Made by a program: the position numbers and the translations under genes. This document shows positions 42,976 through 51,906 of a stretch of DNA of 64,000 bases, in pieces. Origin of the DNA: Thiolapillus brandeum (GTDB lineage Bacteria > Pseudomonadota > Gammaproteobacteria > Chromatiales > Chromatiaceae); contig NZ_AP012273.1 in the NCBI RefSeq assembly GCF_000828615.1, forward strand, positions 620,001-684,000, read 5' to 3'. Within the stretch, counting starts at the first letter, position 1, and every line of letters starts with the position of its first letter. The notes under the pieces were generated by a model. That model was not told the origin of the DNA, did not search any database, and worked only from the letters and a program-made list of their open reading frames with translations.

Positions 42976-43653
42976 ATGTATAGAATCGTTCTGTTGTGGC
43001 TGTCAGTGCTGGCAGTAAGTCAGGCAACGGGTGAAGAGCGGGTGATACCGGATTTTGACCCGGATATTGGTGAAGAGATCATGGAAATCTGTGCCGGTTG
43101 TCATGGTGTTTATGCCCAGGGAACGCCTGATGGTGAGTATCCGCGATTGGCAGGTTTGAATCCGGCCTATCTGGAGCATGAGATCAAGCTGTTCAAGACC
43201 CGAAAACGCATCAATATCCCCATGATTCCCTATGCCAATGATCGGGAATTACCGCCGGATGACGTGAAGAATATCACCGCCTATGTTGCCAGCATCCGGT
43301 TGCCGCGCCACATGAGCAAATTGGACAAAACCAAGGAATTCGACCCCCTTGCCCGACTGGAAGAAAGCAAGAAAGTCACCAATATTCCTCATTATCCTGG
43401 TGATCCGGAAGCGGGGGGCAAGTTGTATCGTCAGGAATGCGCCAGCTGTCATGGGCGCAAGGGTGAAGGAAAATGGAAAAAGCAGGTGCCCATGCTGACG
43501 GGACAGCACAGCAACTATTTGTTGCGTCAGGTGGAAAAGATCAGAAAAGGCAAACGCTTCCATGATTCGGAAGATGATGCGGAACTGTTTCGCAGCTATA
43601 CCAACGAGGAAATTGCCAATATTCTCGCCTGGTTGTCGTATCAGGATGACTGA
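42976..43653 (+). CDS. Dihaem cytochrome c (first)
   Basis: A 225-residue exported dihaem cytochrome. A signal peptide (MYRIVLLWLSVLAVSQATG) is followed by two class I modules. Haem 1 is CAGCHG and haem 2 is CASCHGRKGEG, each followed by a PxLAG/PMLTGQ turn and an Met-ligand segment (NIPMIPYAND; probable). It resembles cytochrome c4/NosC2-like proteins. It should relay electrons between the NosGH module and NosZ or a terminal oxidase. It follows the terminator at 42921-42947, suggesting partial uncoupling from nosZ. Confidence 0.88.
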   Translation: MYRIVLLWLSVLAVSQATGEERVIPDFDPDIGEEIMEICAGCHGVYAQGTPDGEYPRLAGLNPAYLEHEIKLFKTRKRINIPMIPYANDRELPPDDVKNITAYVASIRLPRHMSKLDKTKEFDPLARLEESKKVTNIPHYPGDPEAGGKLYRQECASCHGRKGEGKWKKQVPMLTGQHSNYLLRQVEKIRKGKRFHDSEDDAELFRSYTNEEIANILAWLSYQDD

Positions 43654-43835
43654 TTACCGAAAAACCACAGTAAATGTATCTATTTGTGGTCTAACGAATT
43701 GTTAGAGTTTGCACTTGATTTTCCTCAAGTGCAGGGTATGGTTGGAATGTTACTATTTCATGGTTTTTTAATAAGGGGTCAGGCCTGCATCTGGGTGGCG
43801 CCTGCCCACGGTCATTTTTTTGGAGACTTTTAGAT

Positions 43836-44555
43836 ATGAACAAACGTTTGATGGCGTCCATGCTGACTATTACTGCGGCCATGCTGGCCAGTGGCAGTGC
43901 CTTTTCCAATGAGTGGATGTCCAAGGGTGGCGAACGGGATGAAACCCTGAAACTGAAACCGAACCATGAAGATGGCATCGAAGTATTCGAGGTTTGCGCC
44001 GCCTGTCATTTGACTGAAGGTTGGGGTACGAAAGATGGCACTTTCCCTCAGATTGCCGGTCAGCATCAGACGGTGCTGGTCAAGCAGTTGACCGATATCC
44101 GTGAAGGCCATCGTGACAACCCCACCATGTATCCTTTTGCCAAGCCTGAGTCCATTGGTGGTCCCCAGGCCATGGAAGATGTTACCTATTATATCTCCAC
44201 CCTGAAAATGAACCCGGATAACGGCAAGGGCGAGTGGGCGGAAGGTACTCCTGAATATGAACATGGCAAGCAATTGTTCAAGGACAATTGCGTGAAGTGC
44301 CATGGTGACAAGGGTCAGGGAAATGCCAAGAAATTCTATCCCAGGATCCAGGGCCAGCACTACAAGTACATGGTGCGCCAGTTCGAGTGGATTCGCGACG
44401 GCAAGCGTCGTAACGCCAATCCGGATATGGTCAAGCAGATCAAGGAATTCAGTAATGAAGACATGAAGCATGTGATCAATTACGTTTCCCGCATTCCTGT
44501 GCCCAAGGAAGATCTGGCGCCATCCAAGGATTATGTCAATCCCGATTACGATTGA
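43836..44555 (+). CDS. Dihaem cytochrome c (second)
   Basis: A 239-residue exported dihaem cytochrome with a signal peptide (MNKRLMASMLTITAAMLASGSAFS), haem sites CAACHL and CVKCHGDKGQG, and module turns FPQIAGQHQ and YPRIQGQHYKYM. It is a second c4-like protein with a layout matching its upstream neighbour, so the two may be old duplicates. GGAGA lies before the ATG. A large hairpin region follows, ending this transcriptional segment. The cluster therefore carries five c-type haems in three proteins. Confidence 0.88.
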   Translation: MNKRLMASMLTITAAMLASGSAFSNEWMSKGGERDETLKLKPNHEDGIEVFEVCAACHLTEGWGTKDGTFPQIAGQHQTVLVKQLTDIREGHRDNPTMYPFAKPESIGGPQAMEDVTYYISTLKMNPDNGKGEWAEGTPEYEHGKQLFKDNCVKCHGDKGQGNAKKFYPRIQGQHYKYMVRQFEWIRDGKRRNANPDMVKQIKEFSNEDMKHVINYVSRIPVPKEDLAPSKDYVNPDYD

Positions 44556-44596
44556 GATAGCCCCTTAGCCCGGGCAAGCACCGGGCTGGTGTGGCA

Positions 44597-44666
44597 TTTG
44601 GGGGGCTTCCTGACCGGAAGCCCCCAAACAGAAAAAAGCGATTCGTCGCTTTTTTCTGTTTGGGGC
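44597..44666 (+). terminator. Tandem hairpins with competing pairings
   Basis: Hairpin one pairs GGGGGCTTCC with GGAAGCCCCC (44601-44625). Hairpin two is a 17-bp perfect stem, CAAACAGAAAAAAGCGA with its complement, around a TTCG loop (44625-44662). The CCCC at 44622-44625 can instead pair with GGGG at 44663-44666, so the two structures compete. This is probably a terminator or attenuator before nosB. Confidence 0.7.
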
Positions 44667-44778
44667 ACGCCAAACCCTGAGTATTATGTGGCTGAAATTG
44701 CGAGAAATCATGGCCACTGGTGACAAATAGGCTTATTTTTGTCAGACCCGTTCTTCAACCCAACAGGTAAGTAATATC

Positions 44779-46026
44779 ATGTCCAAGCGCGTAATCCTTT
44801 CCAACCTGCTGATACTTGCCAGTATTGCACTCTTGGCAGTCATCTATTTCGCTCCGGCCTGGTGGGTGTCATTGACTGCACCCAACTATCCCAAAGAAGC
44901 TTTCCCTGATGGGGTTCGCATTGAATTTCATATGAACGGGGTATTCAATGGCTGCAAAAAGGTAGACAAGAAGGAGATCGAGGAAAGTGAGGCTCTGGAT
45001 TGTGTCCACGAGATGGATACCATCAACCATTATGTGGGCATGTATCCCATTGCTGCCGGTGGTGTTGTCGAGCGGGCTTTCTCTCCCTTTCTGATTGCGT
45101 TTCTGGCGGTGATGTTGCTGGGATTTGCCTGCACCAAGCCAAAGATCCGGGTACCTCTTATGGCGGTGGGTTTCAGTGCCATCGCTATCTGGATGTATAT
45201 GACCTGGTATGGCAAGGATGGCCTCAAGTATCAGAATGCCGGCTATATTGAAGCTCTGGTGACTTCCATGGATCAGGACACTGATCGCGGCAGTGACCGC
45301 AATAAAAATGATGAGCTCATCGAACGTATGAAAAACGCCATTCCGGAAGACGTGGTTTCTGTAGAAGAGCAGAAAGACAGCAGTGATGAAATGGTCAAGA
45401 AACTGGCCGGATTGGGTGGTGCCCTGGTCAATGACAAGGATCTTGGCGTAACCCTGGATGATGTGGCGGAAAAAGGGGCTACTGGTGATGCAAAGACCGA
45501 TAACATCGCTTTGCTCAAAGGCTCGTTCCTCATCGATCAGAAGAAAAAGCCAGCCAATGAGCGTGAGGAATGGGTCGGCAGCAACGCACAGATCATGCGC
45601 TGGCACTATGCCAAGAGCCTGGGACGCTATTTCAACAACCAGGAGGAAATCCGGCCCATGGTGAAGAAAATGACCATGGCTTCGCATATCGTATTCTGGG
45701 GCATTATTGCCGCAATGATCCTGCTGGTATGGGGGGCGAGAAAGAACAATGGCATCCTGTACTGGCTGTTGATCGCAGTTCCCATGGCGTTGCCGGTATT
45801 CTTCATTATCGAGTATTCCGCCTGGCTATGGTGGTACGGCCATAATCTGAATGCCATGGGTGCATTTACCGTCAAGCCCTTCATGCCTACGGTGTTTGGC
45901 CAGGGCAAGGTGGCGCAGTTCACCACTCATTCCTATCCGGATATTGGTTTTGGCCTGATGATGCTCATGGCTGCCCTGCTGGCAATTGCCGCCCTGCTGC
46001 GGATCAAGGACGCCCGGCAGCAGTGA
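44779..46026 (+). CDS. nosB: NosB-like membrane protein with a large soluble insert
   Basis: A 415-residue integral membrane protein. Its first TM (LLILASIALLAVIYFAPAWWVSL) is followed by a short periplasmic loop, two TMs (~95-150), and a ~150-residue charged soluble region (DQDTDRGSDRNKNDELIERMKN...EEWVGSN). Further TMs near the C-terminus follow (SHIVFWGIIAAMILLVWGA, LLIAVPMALPVFFIIEYSAWLWWYGH, GFGLMMLMAALLAIAALL). Position between the cytochromes and nosD is where clade II clusters carry nosB, whose role is unresolved but linked to N2O respiration. The long insert could mediate protein contacts. It overlaps nosD at TGATG. Confidence 0.75.
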   Translation: MSKRVILSNLLILASIALLAVIYFAPAWWVSLTAPNYPKEAFPDGVRIEFHMNGVFNGCKKVDKKEIEESEALDCVHEMDTINHYVGMYPIAAGGVVERAFSPFLIAFLAVMLLGFACTKPKIRVPLMAVGFSAIAIWMYMTWYGKDGLKYQNAGYIEALVTSMDQDTDRGSDRNKNDELIERMKNAIPEDVVSVEEQKDSSDEMVKKLAGLGGALVNDKDLGVTLDDVAEKGATGDAKTDNIALLKGSFLIDQKKKPANEREEWVGSNAQIMRWHYAKSLGRYFNNQEEIRPMVKKMTMASHIVFWGIIAAMILLVWGARKNNGILYWLLIAVPMALPVFFIIEYSAWLWWYGHNLNAMGAFTVKPFMPTVFGQGKVAQFTTHSYPDIGFGLMMLMAALLAIAALLRIKDARQQ

Positions 46027-47360
46027 TGCGCCTGCGCATCTGGGGCTTGTTGTTTCTGCTCCTGCCCGCGGTTGGCACCGCGGGCTATCCTTCCCTGCAG
46101 GCCCTGGTGGACAAGACTCCGAAGGGCGGAACCCTGGTTCTGGAACCTGGTACCTATGCGGGGCGGGTGCTCATCACCAAGCCCCTGGTAATCGATGGCC
46201 GGAACAAGGCAACGGTGGATGCTGGCGGCAAGGGTTCAGTCATTGTCATCAAAAGTGATGGAGTGACGCTGAAGAATCTTCATCTGACCAACTCCGGTGA
46301 ATCCACCAATGATCTGGATTCCGGTGTGCAGGTGCGCGGCAACTTCAACGTCATCAAGAACAACATCATAGACAATGTACTGTTCGGTGTGGATCTTCAG
46401 CAATCGCGCAACAATATCGTTAAGCGCAACCATATCCGTTCCAAGGACGAGTTCTCTCTGGGGCAGAAAGGGGACTCGGTGCGCCTTTGGTACAGCTTTG
46501 AGAACAAGGTGCTGGACAATGTAACGGATCATGTACGGGACATGGTAGTGTGGTATTCCGCGAATAATGTCATTTCAGGCAATCACACAACCAACAGCCG
46601 TTACTCCCTGCATTTCATGTACTCCCGTTATAACCTGGTGGAGAACAATGACTATGTCAACAATGCCGTGGGAATTTTCCTGATGTACAGTGACAGTGTC
46701 GTGGTGCGGAACAATCACATCGCGCACGCCGCAGGCCCCACAGGAATCGGCATTGGCTTCAAGGAAACTTCTGATCTCACCATCGAGGGCAACAAGATAC
46801 TGTATTGCGCCAGTGGCTTGTACATCGATGTGTCCCCTTTTCAACCCGATACCACCAATCGCTTCAATGATAACCTGATTGCCTACAATGGTATTGGTAT
46901 CCGCTTTCTCAATGACTGGCACAGCAATATCTTCAGAGACAACCGTTTCGTGGACAATCTGACCCAGATCGTGGTTTCGGGAGGTGGAAGCGCCAATCAC
47001 AATGACTGGAAAGGCAACTATTGGAGTGACTATGAAGGTTTTGATCAGAATGGAGATGGTGTGGGCGACACTCCCTATGAACTCTATGCCTACGCAGATC
47101 GCCTGTGGCAAAACGAACCCTACGCGCAGTTTTTCAAGGGATCGCCCTTACTAGAGGTGTTGGACTTCCTGGAACGGCTGGCGCCTTTTTCCAAACCACG
47201 TCTGCTGGTGCGCGATAAAAAACCCTACCTGAGCTTACTGGCCATGAACGATCGGCCAGTACCTTCAAAGTCGGCGGCCAAGGCTGCGCCGACAGCGGAA
47301 CAGGACCCTGCTGATCTGAGCAAGGCCCTGGACGCCCTGCGCAAGAGCCTGGAGAACTGA
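46026..47360 (+). CDS. nosD: NosD periplasmic copper-assembly protein
   Basis: About 444 residues. A signal peptide (MRLRIWGLLFLLLPAVGTAGYP) is followed by a right-handed parallel beta-helix with repeated N-x-I/V turns (IKNNIIDNVLFGVDLQQSRNNIVKRNHI, VSGNHTTNSRYSLHFMYSRYNLVENNDYVNNAVGIFLMYSD). The terminal region has NHNDWKGNYWSDYEGFDQNGDGVGDTPYEL. NosD works with NosF and NosY to deliver copper or sulfur for CuZ assembly. A GTG three bases upstream is an alternative start. The C-terminus has a longer Ala/Pro/Lys-rich tail than usual. Confidence 0.93.
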   Translation: MRLRIWGLLFLLLPAVGTAGYPSLQALVDKTPKGGTLVLEPGTYAGRVLITKPLVIDGRNKATVDAGGKGSVIVIKSDGVTLKNLHLTNSGESTNDLDSGVQVRGNFNVIKNNIIDNVLFGVDLQQSRNNIVKRNHIRSKDEFSLGQKGDSVRLWYSFENKVLDNVTDHVRDMVVWYSANNVISGNHTTNSRYSLHFMYSRYNLVENNDYVNNAVGIFLMYSDSVVVRNNHIAHAAGPTGIGIGFKETSDLTIEGNKILYCASGLYIDVSPFQPDTTNRFNDNLIAYNGIGIRFLNDWHSNIFRDNRFVDNLTQIVVSGGGSANHNDWKGNYWSDYEGFDQNGDGVGDTPYELYAYADRLWQNEPYAQFFKGSPLLEVLDFLERLAPFSKPRLLVRDKKPYLSLLAMNDRPVPSKSAAKAAPTAEQDPADLSKALDALRKSLEN

Positions 47361-47361
47361 T

Positions 47362-48210
47362 ATGAGCAAGAAACCCCAAAAACGCCTCACGCCCAAGCAG
47401 AAGGAGCGCCGCAAGTTTTTGCGTTCCATTGCCTTGACGGTGGGGGTGAGCAGTGTTGCCCTGTTGGGCATGGTGCCGGTACTGGGCAAATGGGTGCAGC
47501 GTCTGCGTCCACCCGGCGCCCTCAGGGAAGAGAAATTTCTGGCCGCCTGCATCAAGTGTGGGCAATGCGTTCAGGTCTGTCCTGTGGAAGCCATCAAACT
47601 GGCGGACATGACGGATGGTCTTGGTGTCGGTGTTCCGCATATCGATCCCCGCGAACAGGCTTGTGACTTCTCCTGCGACGGCCTGCAATGTGTGCTGGCC
47701 TGCCCGACAGGGGCTCTTATCCATGAGATTTCCTTCGAATCGGAAGTGGATATGGGGGTTGCCCGGGTTGTGAATCCCGCCAAGTGCCTCGCGGTGCAGG
47801 GCAAGGGTTTCAAGGGTCTGGCCAGGGGCGCGGATTTCAAGGGGAAATTGCGTTACGCGGAGATCGATCGCTGGAATCCCATCGACCTTGCGGATCACCC
47901 GTATGATCTGGAGCTTTGCGATTTGTGCGTGCGGCAGTGTCCCATCGAACTCAATATCGCCAAATGCGCCGCAGAAGATGCAGAGAAAAAACAGGGCAAG
48001 GTGGATCTGGTGGCGGTGCGGCAAAAGAACGAATGCGCGCCCAAACATGCCATCGAATTGCAGAATATAAACGGCGTGATGACGCCGGTGATCCTGGACG
48101 GCTGCGTAGGTTGCGGGGTCTGTGAAATGGTATGCCCGGTAGAACCGGCAGTCATCGTCATGGACAGCAGCGAGAGTCGCGCCAACAGCAAGGGGATGAG
48201 AACGCTATGA
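47362..48210 (+). CDS. nosG: NosG/NapG-like ferredoxin, quinol dehydrogenase module
   Basis: A 282-residue iron-sulfur protein with a twin-arginine-type signal (ERRKFLRSIALTVGV). It has four Cys clusters: CIKCGQCVQVCP; CDFSCDGLQCVLACP; CDLCVRQCP; CVGCGVCEMVCP. These would bind four [4Fe-4S] centres. Together with NosH it accepts electrons from menaquinol and passes them to periplasmic cytochromes c. The stop overlaps the nosH start (ATGA). Clade II clusters use NosGH in place of NosR, and no nosR is present here. Confidence 0.92.
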   Translation: MSKKPQKRLTPKQKERRKFLRSIALTVGVSSVALLGMVPVLGKWVQRLRPPGALREEKFLAACIKCGQCVQVCPVEAIKLADMTDGLGVGVPHIDPREQACDFSCDGLQCVLACPTGALIHEISFESEVDMGVARVVNPAKCLAVQGKGFKGLARGADFKGKLRYAEIDRWNPIDLADHPYDLELCDLCVRQCPIELNIAKCAAEDAEKKQGKVDLVAVRQKNECAPKHAIELQNINGVMTPVILDGCVGCGVCEMVCPVEPAVIVMDSSESRANSKGMRTL

Positions 48211-49178
48211 GTACTGTCTTCGAATCAATCCGCGTATTGCTGGGTGGTGCGCCCAAGCGCATCGCCAAAAAAGATCTTCCGGAAGAAGTGCGTGAACTGC
48301 ATGCACATAAATTTGCAGATAAGGAACGCATTGAGAAAATTCATATCGAGCTGGCGGAAAAACATGCCAATCCACCTCCCGAGCGTCTCAGGCGCAGGCG
48401 TTGGCTGGTGCTCATCGCGGTGAACCTGCTGTTTGTATTGTCCTACCATTTGGATATTCAGTTGCTCGAAGGCGCCCTGACGGCTTCCCGTTTTGCCGGT
48501 TTCCATATGGCGGATCTCAATTCCGCTTTGCAGGTCATGCTGGCCTTCAAGCACGTGGTCATCAATCTGGTCATCGGCACAACTACGGTATTCATCCTCT
48601 GGTGGTTGCTCGGAGGCCGTACCTTCTGTTCCTGGGTTTGTCCCTACCACCTGGTGGCGGAATGGGCCGAGATGCTGCACCTGAAACTCGTGGATAAGGG
48701 CTGGGCCAAGGATATCCAGTTCGACCGCCGTTCCCGCACCTGGCTGTGGTTGGTGTTCGTGATTCTGGCAATAGTGACCGGTTATACGGTGTATGAAAGC
48801 ATTTCGCCCACGGGTATTCTCAGCCGGGCACTGATCTATGGACCGGGTGTGGCCCTGATATGGGTGGCTATGCTGCTGCTGTTTGAGATTTTCTTTTCCC
48901 GCCGGGCCTGGTGCCGTTATGCCTGTCCCATCGGCCTGACCTATGGCATCGTGGGAGCGACCTCGCCATTTACCGTGCACTACAAGCTCCCCAACTGTTT
49001 CCATGAAGGGGAGTGCCGCAAGGTCTGCCTGGTGCCTCATGTGCTGGACACCGTGCTCAAGGGCAAGGCGAAAGCTCTGGAAGTGGATATCGGCGCCGAT
49101 TGCACCCGCTGTTTGCGCTGTGTGGATGCCTGTCCGACGGGCGCCCTGACCTTCAAGTACAAAGGCTTGAGTTCATGA
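48207..49178 (+). CDS. nosH: NosH/NapH-like membrane iron-sulfur protein
   Basis: About 323 residues. A soluble N-terminus is followed by four or five TMs (LVLIAVNLLFVLSYHL, VVINLVIGTTTVFILWWLLGG, TWLWLVFVILAIVTGYTVYES, GVALIWVAMLLLFEIFFS). The CSWVCPYHLVAEWAEMLHLK and CRYACPIGL motifs follow. A C-terminal ferredoxin-like CTRCLRCVDACP ends the protein. NapH/NosH proteins are the membrane anchors that oxidise quinol, with iron-sulfur sites facing the cytoplasm. ATG 48207 is chosen because MSTVFES matches family starts and overlaps nosG by 4 bases. Confidence 0.92.
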   Translation: MSTVFESIRVLLGGAPKRIAKKDLPEEVRELHAHKFADKERIEKIHIELAEKHANPPPERLRRRRWLVLIAVNLLFVLSYHLDIQLLEGALTASRFAGFHMADLNSALQVMLAFKHVVINLVIGTTTVFILWWLLGGRTFCSWVCPYHLVAEWAEMLHLKLVDKGWAKDIQFDRRSRTWLWLVFVILAIVTGYTVYESISPTGILSRALIYGPGVALIWVAMLLLFEIFFSRRAWCRYACPIGLTYGIVGATSPFTVHYKLPNCFHEGECRKVCLVPHVLDTVLKGKAKALEVDIGADCTRCLRCVDACPTGALTFKYKGLSS

Positions 49179-49246
49179 CGGCAAACGGTTCGGCCTGTGT
49201 TATTCTCCCGCCTCTCGTTGAGTCCTGAATCAGGCGGGTTTTACAG

Positions 49247-50110
49247 ATGGCAATGATTGAGTTCCAGAAAGTGACCAAGCGGTTTCGCCGCGTGGATGTG
49301 CTCAAGGGTATAGACCTGAACATCGACCGCGGTGACCGGGTGGCTCTCGTAGGCTCCAACGGCGCAGGCAAGACCACCATGATCCGTTGCCTGCTGGGTG
49401 AATATCAGTGTGGCGGCAAAGTGATCGTCGATGGTCTGGAACCACGCAAGCACCGTACCGAGGTGCTCAGGCAGGTGGGCTTTGTGCCGCAGATATCGCC
49501 GCCCCTGAAAATGCCTGTGGGGCAGTTGATCCGGTTTGCCGCAGGGGTTTGTGACAGCGATCCACAGAAGATGGTCGAAGTGGCGGAAAAGCTGGGCCTG
49601 GATATAAACAGGATGCGCCACCAGCCTTTCAACAAGCTCTCCGGGGGCCAGAAGCAGAAGCTGCTCATCAGCATTGCTCTGGGGCGGGATTGTGAATTGC
49701 TGGTACTGGACGAGCCTGCCGCCAACCTGGATCCCGAAGCCCGTCACATCTTCTTCCAGTTGCTGGAAGAGAAGCGCGACAAGGCGGCCATGATCATTTC
49801 CAGTCATCGCCTGGATGAGGTGGCCTCCCTGGTGAATCGGGTGGTGGAAATGGATCAGGGACAGATCGTGCTCAATGATCATGTGGCTGACGACGTGGAC
49901 CTGACCCGTATGCTCAGCTGCCGCCTGGTACTGACCCGGGCGAGTGAGGCATTTGCCCGAACCATCGAAGAGTGGCAATTTACGGACGTGCGTGAGGGTA
50001 TCATCTGGGAGGGTCGTGTAGCCGGTCCTGACAGGCTACGCTTTCTCGGCATGCTGTCCCGCTACGCCGCCATCCTCAAGGCCATCCATCTCGATGAGGC
50101 GGCAGACTGA
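49247..50110 (+). CDS. nosF: NosF ABC-transporter ATPase
   Basis: A 287-residue ATPase: Walker A LVGSNGAGKTTMIRC, signature KLSGGQKQKLLISIALGR, Walker B LLVLDEPAANLDPEARH and switch His SSHRLDEV. It energises NosY for CuZ maturation together with NosD. GTTTTACAG precedes the ATG with no strong ribosome-binding site. Its stop overlaps nosL by one base, so it is part of the nosF-L-Y block. Confidence 0.93.
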   Translation: MAMIEFQKVTKRFRRVDVLKGIDLNIDRGDRVALVGSNGAGKTTMIRCLLGEYQCGGKVIVDGLEPRKHRTEVLRQVGFVPQISPPLKMPVGQLIRFAAGVCDSDPQKMVEVAEKLGLDINRMRHQPFNKLSGGQKQKLLISIALGRDCELLVLDEPAANLDPEARHIFFQLLEEKRDKAAMIISSHRLDEVASLVNRVVEMDQGQIVLNDHVADDVDLTRMLSCRLVLTRASEAFARTIEEWQFTDVREGIIWEGRVAGPDRLRFLGMLSRYAAILKAIHLDEAAD

Positions 50111-50589
50111 TGCGGGCGGCGTTTCTTTGTGTCAGCCTGTTGCTGCTGGCGGCCTGTTCGGGTGAGCCGGATACCGGGCCTGGCAAGATACGCTGGGACC
50201 GGGAAGTCTGTGAGCGCTGCGCCATGGCGGTCAGCGATCACAACTATGCGGCCCAGGTTCGGGGTGGACCTGCCGGTCAAAAAGGTAAACTGTACAAATT
50301 CGATGATATCGGTTGCGCGGTGATCTGGCTGGATCAGCAGCCCTGGAAAGATGATCCGAGGACCGAAGTCTGGGTTGCTGACTATCACAATGGTGACTGG
50401 ATAGATGCACGCAAGGCCTGGTATGTGAAAGGCAAGATCACTCCCATGGGATACGGTCTGGGAGCGACGCCCGAGCAGGAACCGGGAGCCCTGGATTTCA
50501 CCCGGGCACGCAAGCATATCTATGAGGTGGAAGATCAGACCCATGCCCATCGTGGTGATGAACATCAGCATCCGGCAGCCGGAGAGTAA
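50110..50589 (+). CDS. nosL: NosL-like copper-binding lipoprotein
   Basis: A 159-residue lipoprotein with lipobox LLLLAACSGEP. It has the Cu-related motif VCERCAMAVSDHNYAAQVR (Cys-x-x-Cys-x-Met) and FDDIGCAVIWL, as in NosL copper chaperones, and a His-rich tail (HAHRGDEHQH). NosL supplies Cu(I) to NosZ in the periplasm. It overlaps nosF and precedes nosY by six bases. Confidence 0.92.
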   Translation: MRAAFLCVSLLLLAACSGEPDTGPGKIRWDREVCERCAMAVSDHNYAAQVRGGPAGQKGKLYKFDDIGCAVIWLDQQPWKDDPRTEVWVADYHNGDWIDARKAWYVKGKITPMGYGLGATPEQEPGALDFTRARKHIYEVEDQTHAHRGDEHQHPAAGE

Positions 50590-50595
50590 GCCATT

Positions 50596-51423
50596 ATGAG
50601 ACATCTTTTTCTGACTGCCATGGCCGACATCAGCGAATCCCTGCGTTCGCGCTGGTTCATGGTCTATTCCCTGGTGTTCGGTGGCGTGGTGGTGGCCTTG
50701 TTTGCCTCCGGCCTGACGGAATCACGCATCATGGGATTCACCGGCCTGTCTCGCATGCTGGTCACCTACCTGCAGATCACCATGGCGGTGCTGCCCCTGT
50801 TCGTGCTCATTACCACCGTGCGATCCGTGGCCGGGGACCGGGAGGCGGGTATTTTTGAATACATGCTTTCCCTGCCCGTGAGCCTGGCCAGCTGGTTCTG
50901 GGGCAAGTTGCTGGGACGTTTCTTCGTGGTTTTCCTGCCCGTGGTGCTGGCCATGTTTGCTGCGGTAGCCTGGGGCATGTTCAAGGGCGTGGAAATCCCC
51001 TGGACCCAGGTGTTGTTCTATACCGGCTTTCTCATTTCCCTGGCCTGGTGTTTTCTGGGTATCGGCATGCTGGTATCCACTCTGGCACGTTCTTCCGATG
51101 TGGCCACGGGCTCGGCCTTTCTCATCTGGCTGTTCCTGTTGCTGTTCCTGGATCTGATCCTGTTGGGTTCCCTGATCAAGCAGGGGCTGCCGCCGGAGAC
51201 TATTATCGCCATTGCCCTGGCCAACCCTCTGCAGGTGTTCCGCACAGGGGCCATGCTGTTGTTCGATCCCCAGCTGGTGCTGCTGGGGCCGTCGGCTTAT
51301 GTGATTCTGGACAATTTCGGGGAGACCGGCTATCTGATCTGGGCTTTGGCATACCCCTTCGTTCTGGGGACTGTTACCGCCTGGCTGGGATATCGCCTGT
51401 TCCGCAAAGGCGATTTGCCATAA
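50596..51423 (+). CDS. nosY: NosY ABC-transporter permease
   Basis: A 275-residue protein with six hydrophobic segments (FMVYSLVFGGVVVALFASGL, MAVLPLFVLITTVRSVAGDREAGIFEYMLSLPVS, FFVVFLPVVLAMFAAVAWGMF, VLFYTGFLISLAWCFLGIGMLV, FLIWLFLLLFLDLILLG, YLIWALAYPFVLGTVTAWLGYRLF). The SVAGDREAGIFEYMLSLP loop is the typical coupling region of ABC-2 permeases such as NosY. It forms the NosDFY assembly factor with nosD and nosF. Confidence 0.92.
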   Translation: MRHLFLTAMADISESLRSRWFMVYSLVFGGVVVALFASGLTESRIMGFTGLSRMLVTYLQITMAVLPLFVLITTVRSVAGDREAGIFEYMLSLPVSLASWFWGKLLGRFFVVFLPVVLAMFAAVAWGMFKGVEIPWTQVLFYTGFLISLAWCFLGIGMLVSTLARSSDVATGSAFLIWLFLLLFLDLILLGSLIKQGLPPETIIAIALANPLQVFRTGAMLLFDPQLVLLGPSAYVILDNFGETGYLIWALAYPFVLGTVTAWLGYRLFRKGDLP

Positions 51424-51432
51424 ACTCCGCTC

Positions 51433-51900
51433 ATGGCTGAACGTAAAGCGTGGATTATTCCTGTTGTCCTTTTGATTGCTGGTGCCGTTCTGGGAGGCGT
51501 GGCCTGGTATTTTCGTGACTATTTCGAACCCCCTCCTGCCCAGGTGCTCTCCCTGGATGATTGCGACCTGCATCAGGGGCCTTGCCGTCGTTCCCTTCCC
51601 GGCGGGGGCGAAGTGCTGTTCTCCATCGAGCCGCGCAGCATCCCGCTGACCAGGCCCTTGAAGCTGAAAGTCCAGGTAAAGGGCGCCAGGGCCCAAAAAG
51701 TGGAAGTGGACTTCTCCGGCGTGACCATGAACATGGGCTACAATCGGCCGCAGCTGAAAAAAATGGCGGATGGCAGTTTCGTGGGCGATGGCCTGCTCCC
51801 GGTGTGTATCCGCCAGCGCATGGACTGGGAGGCAAAGGTCATCCTGCGTACCGACCGGGGTGGTTTCATCCTTCCCTGGCGGTTTGAAACCGTCAAATAG
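51433..51900 (+). CDS. Membrane-anchored periplasmic protein of the nos cluster
   Basis: A 155-residue protein with one N-terminal TM (IIPVVLLIAGAVLGGVAWYF) and a periplasmic beta-rich domain. Features are CDLHQGPC, SIEPRSIPLTRPLKLKVQVKGARAQKVEVDFSGVTMNMGYNRPQLKKMADGSFVGDGLLPVC and a final CIRQRMDW. The MNMGYNR segment recalls Met-rich copper sites of YtkA-like proteins, but homology is not proved. It lies 9 bases after nosY and 6 bases before menF, so it is probably co-transcribed. A role in copper delivery to NosZ is a working guess. Confidence 0.6.
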   Translation: MAERKAWIIPVVLLIAGAVLGGVAWYFRDYFEPPPAQVLSLDDCDLHQGPCRRSLPGGGEVLFSIEPRSIPLTRPLKLKVQVKGARAQKVEVDFSGVTMNMGYNRPQLKKMADGSFVGDGLLPVCIRQRMDWEAKVILRTDRGGFILPWRFETVK

Positions 51901-51906
51901 ATCCCC

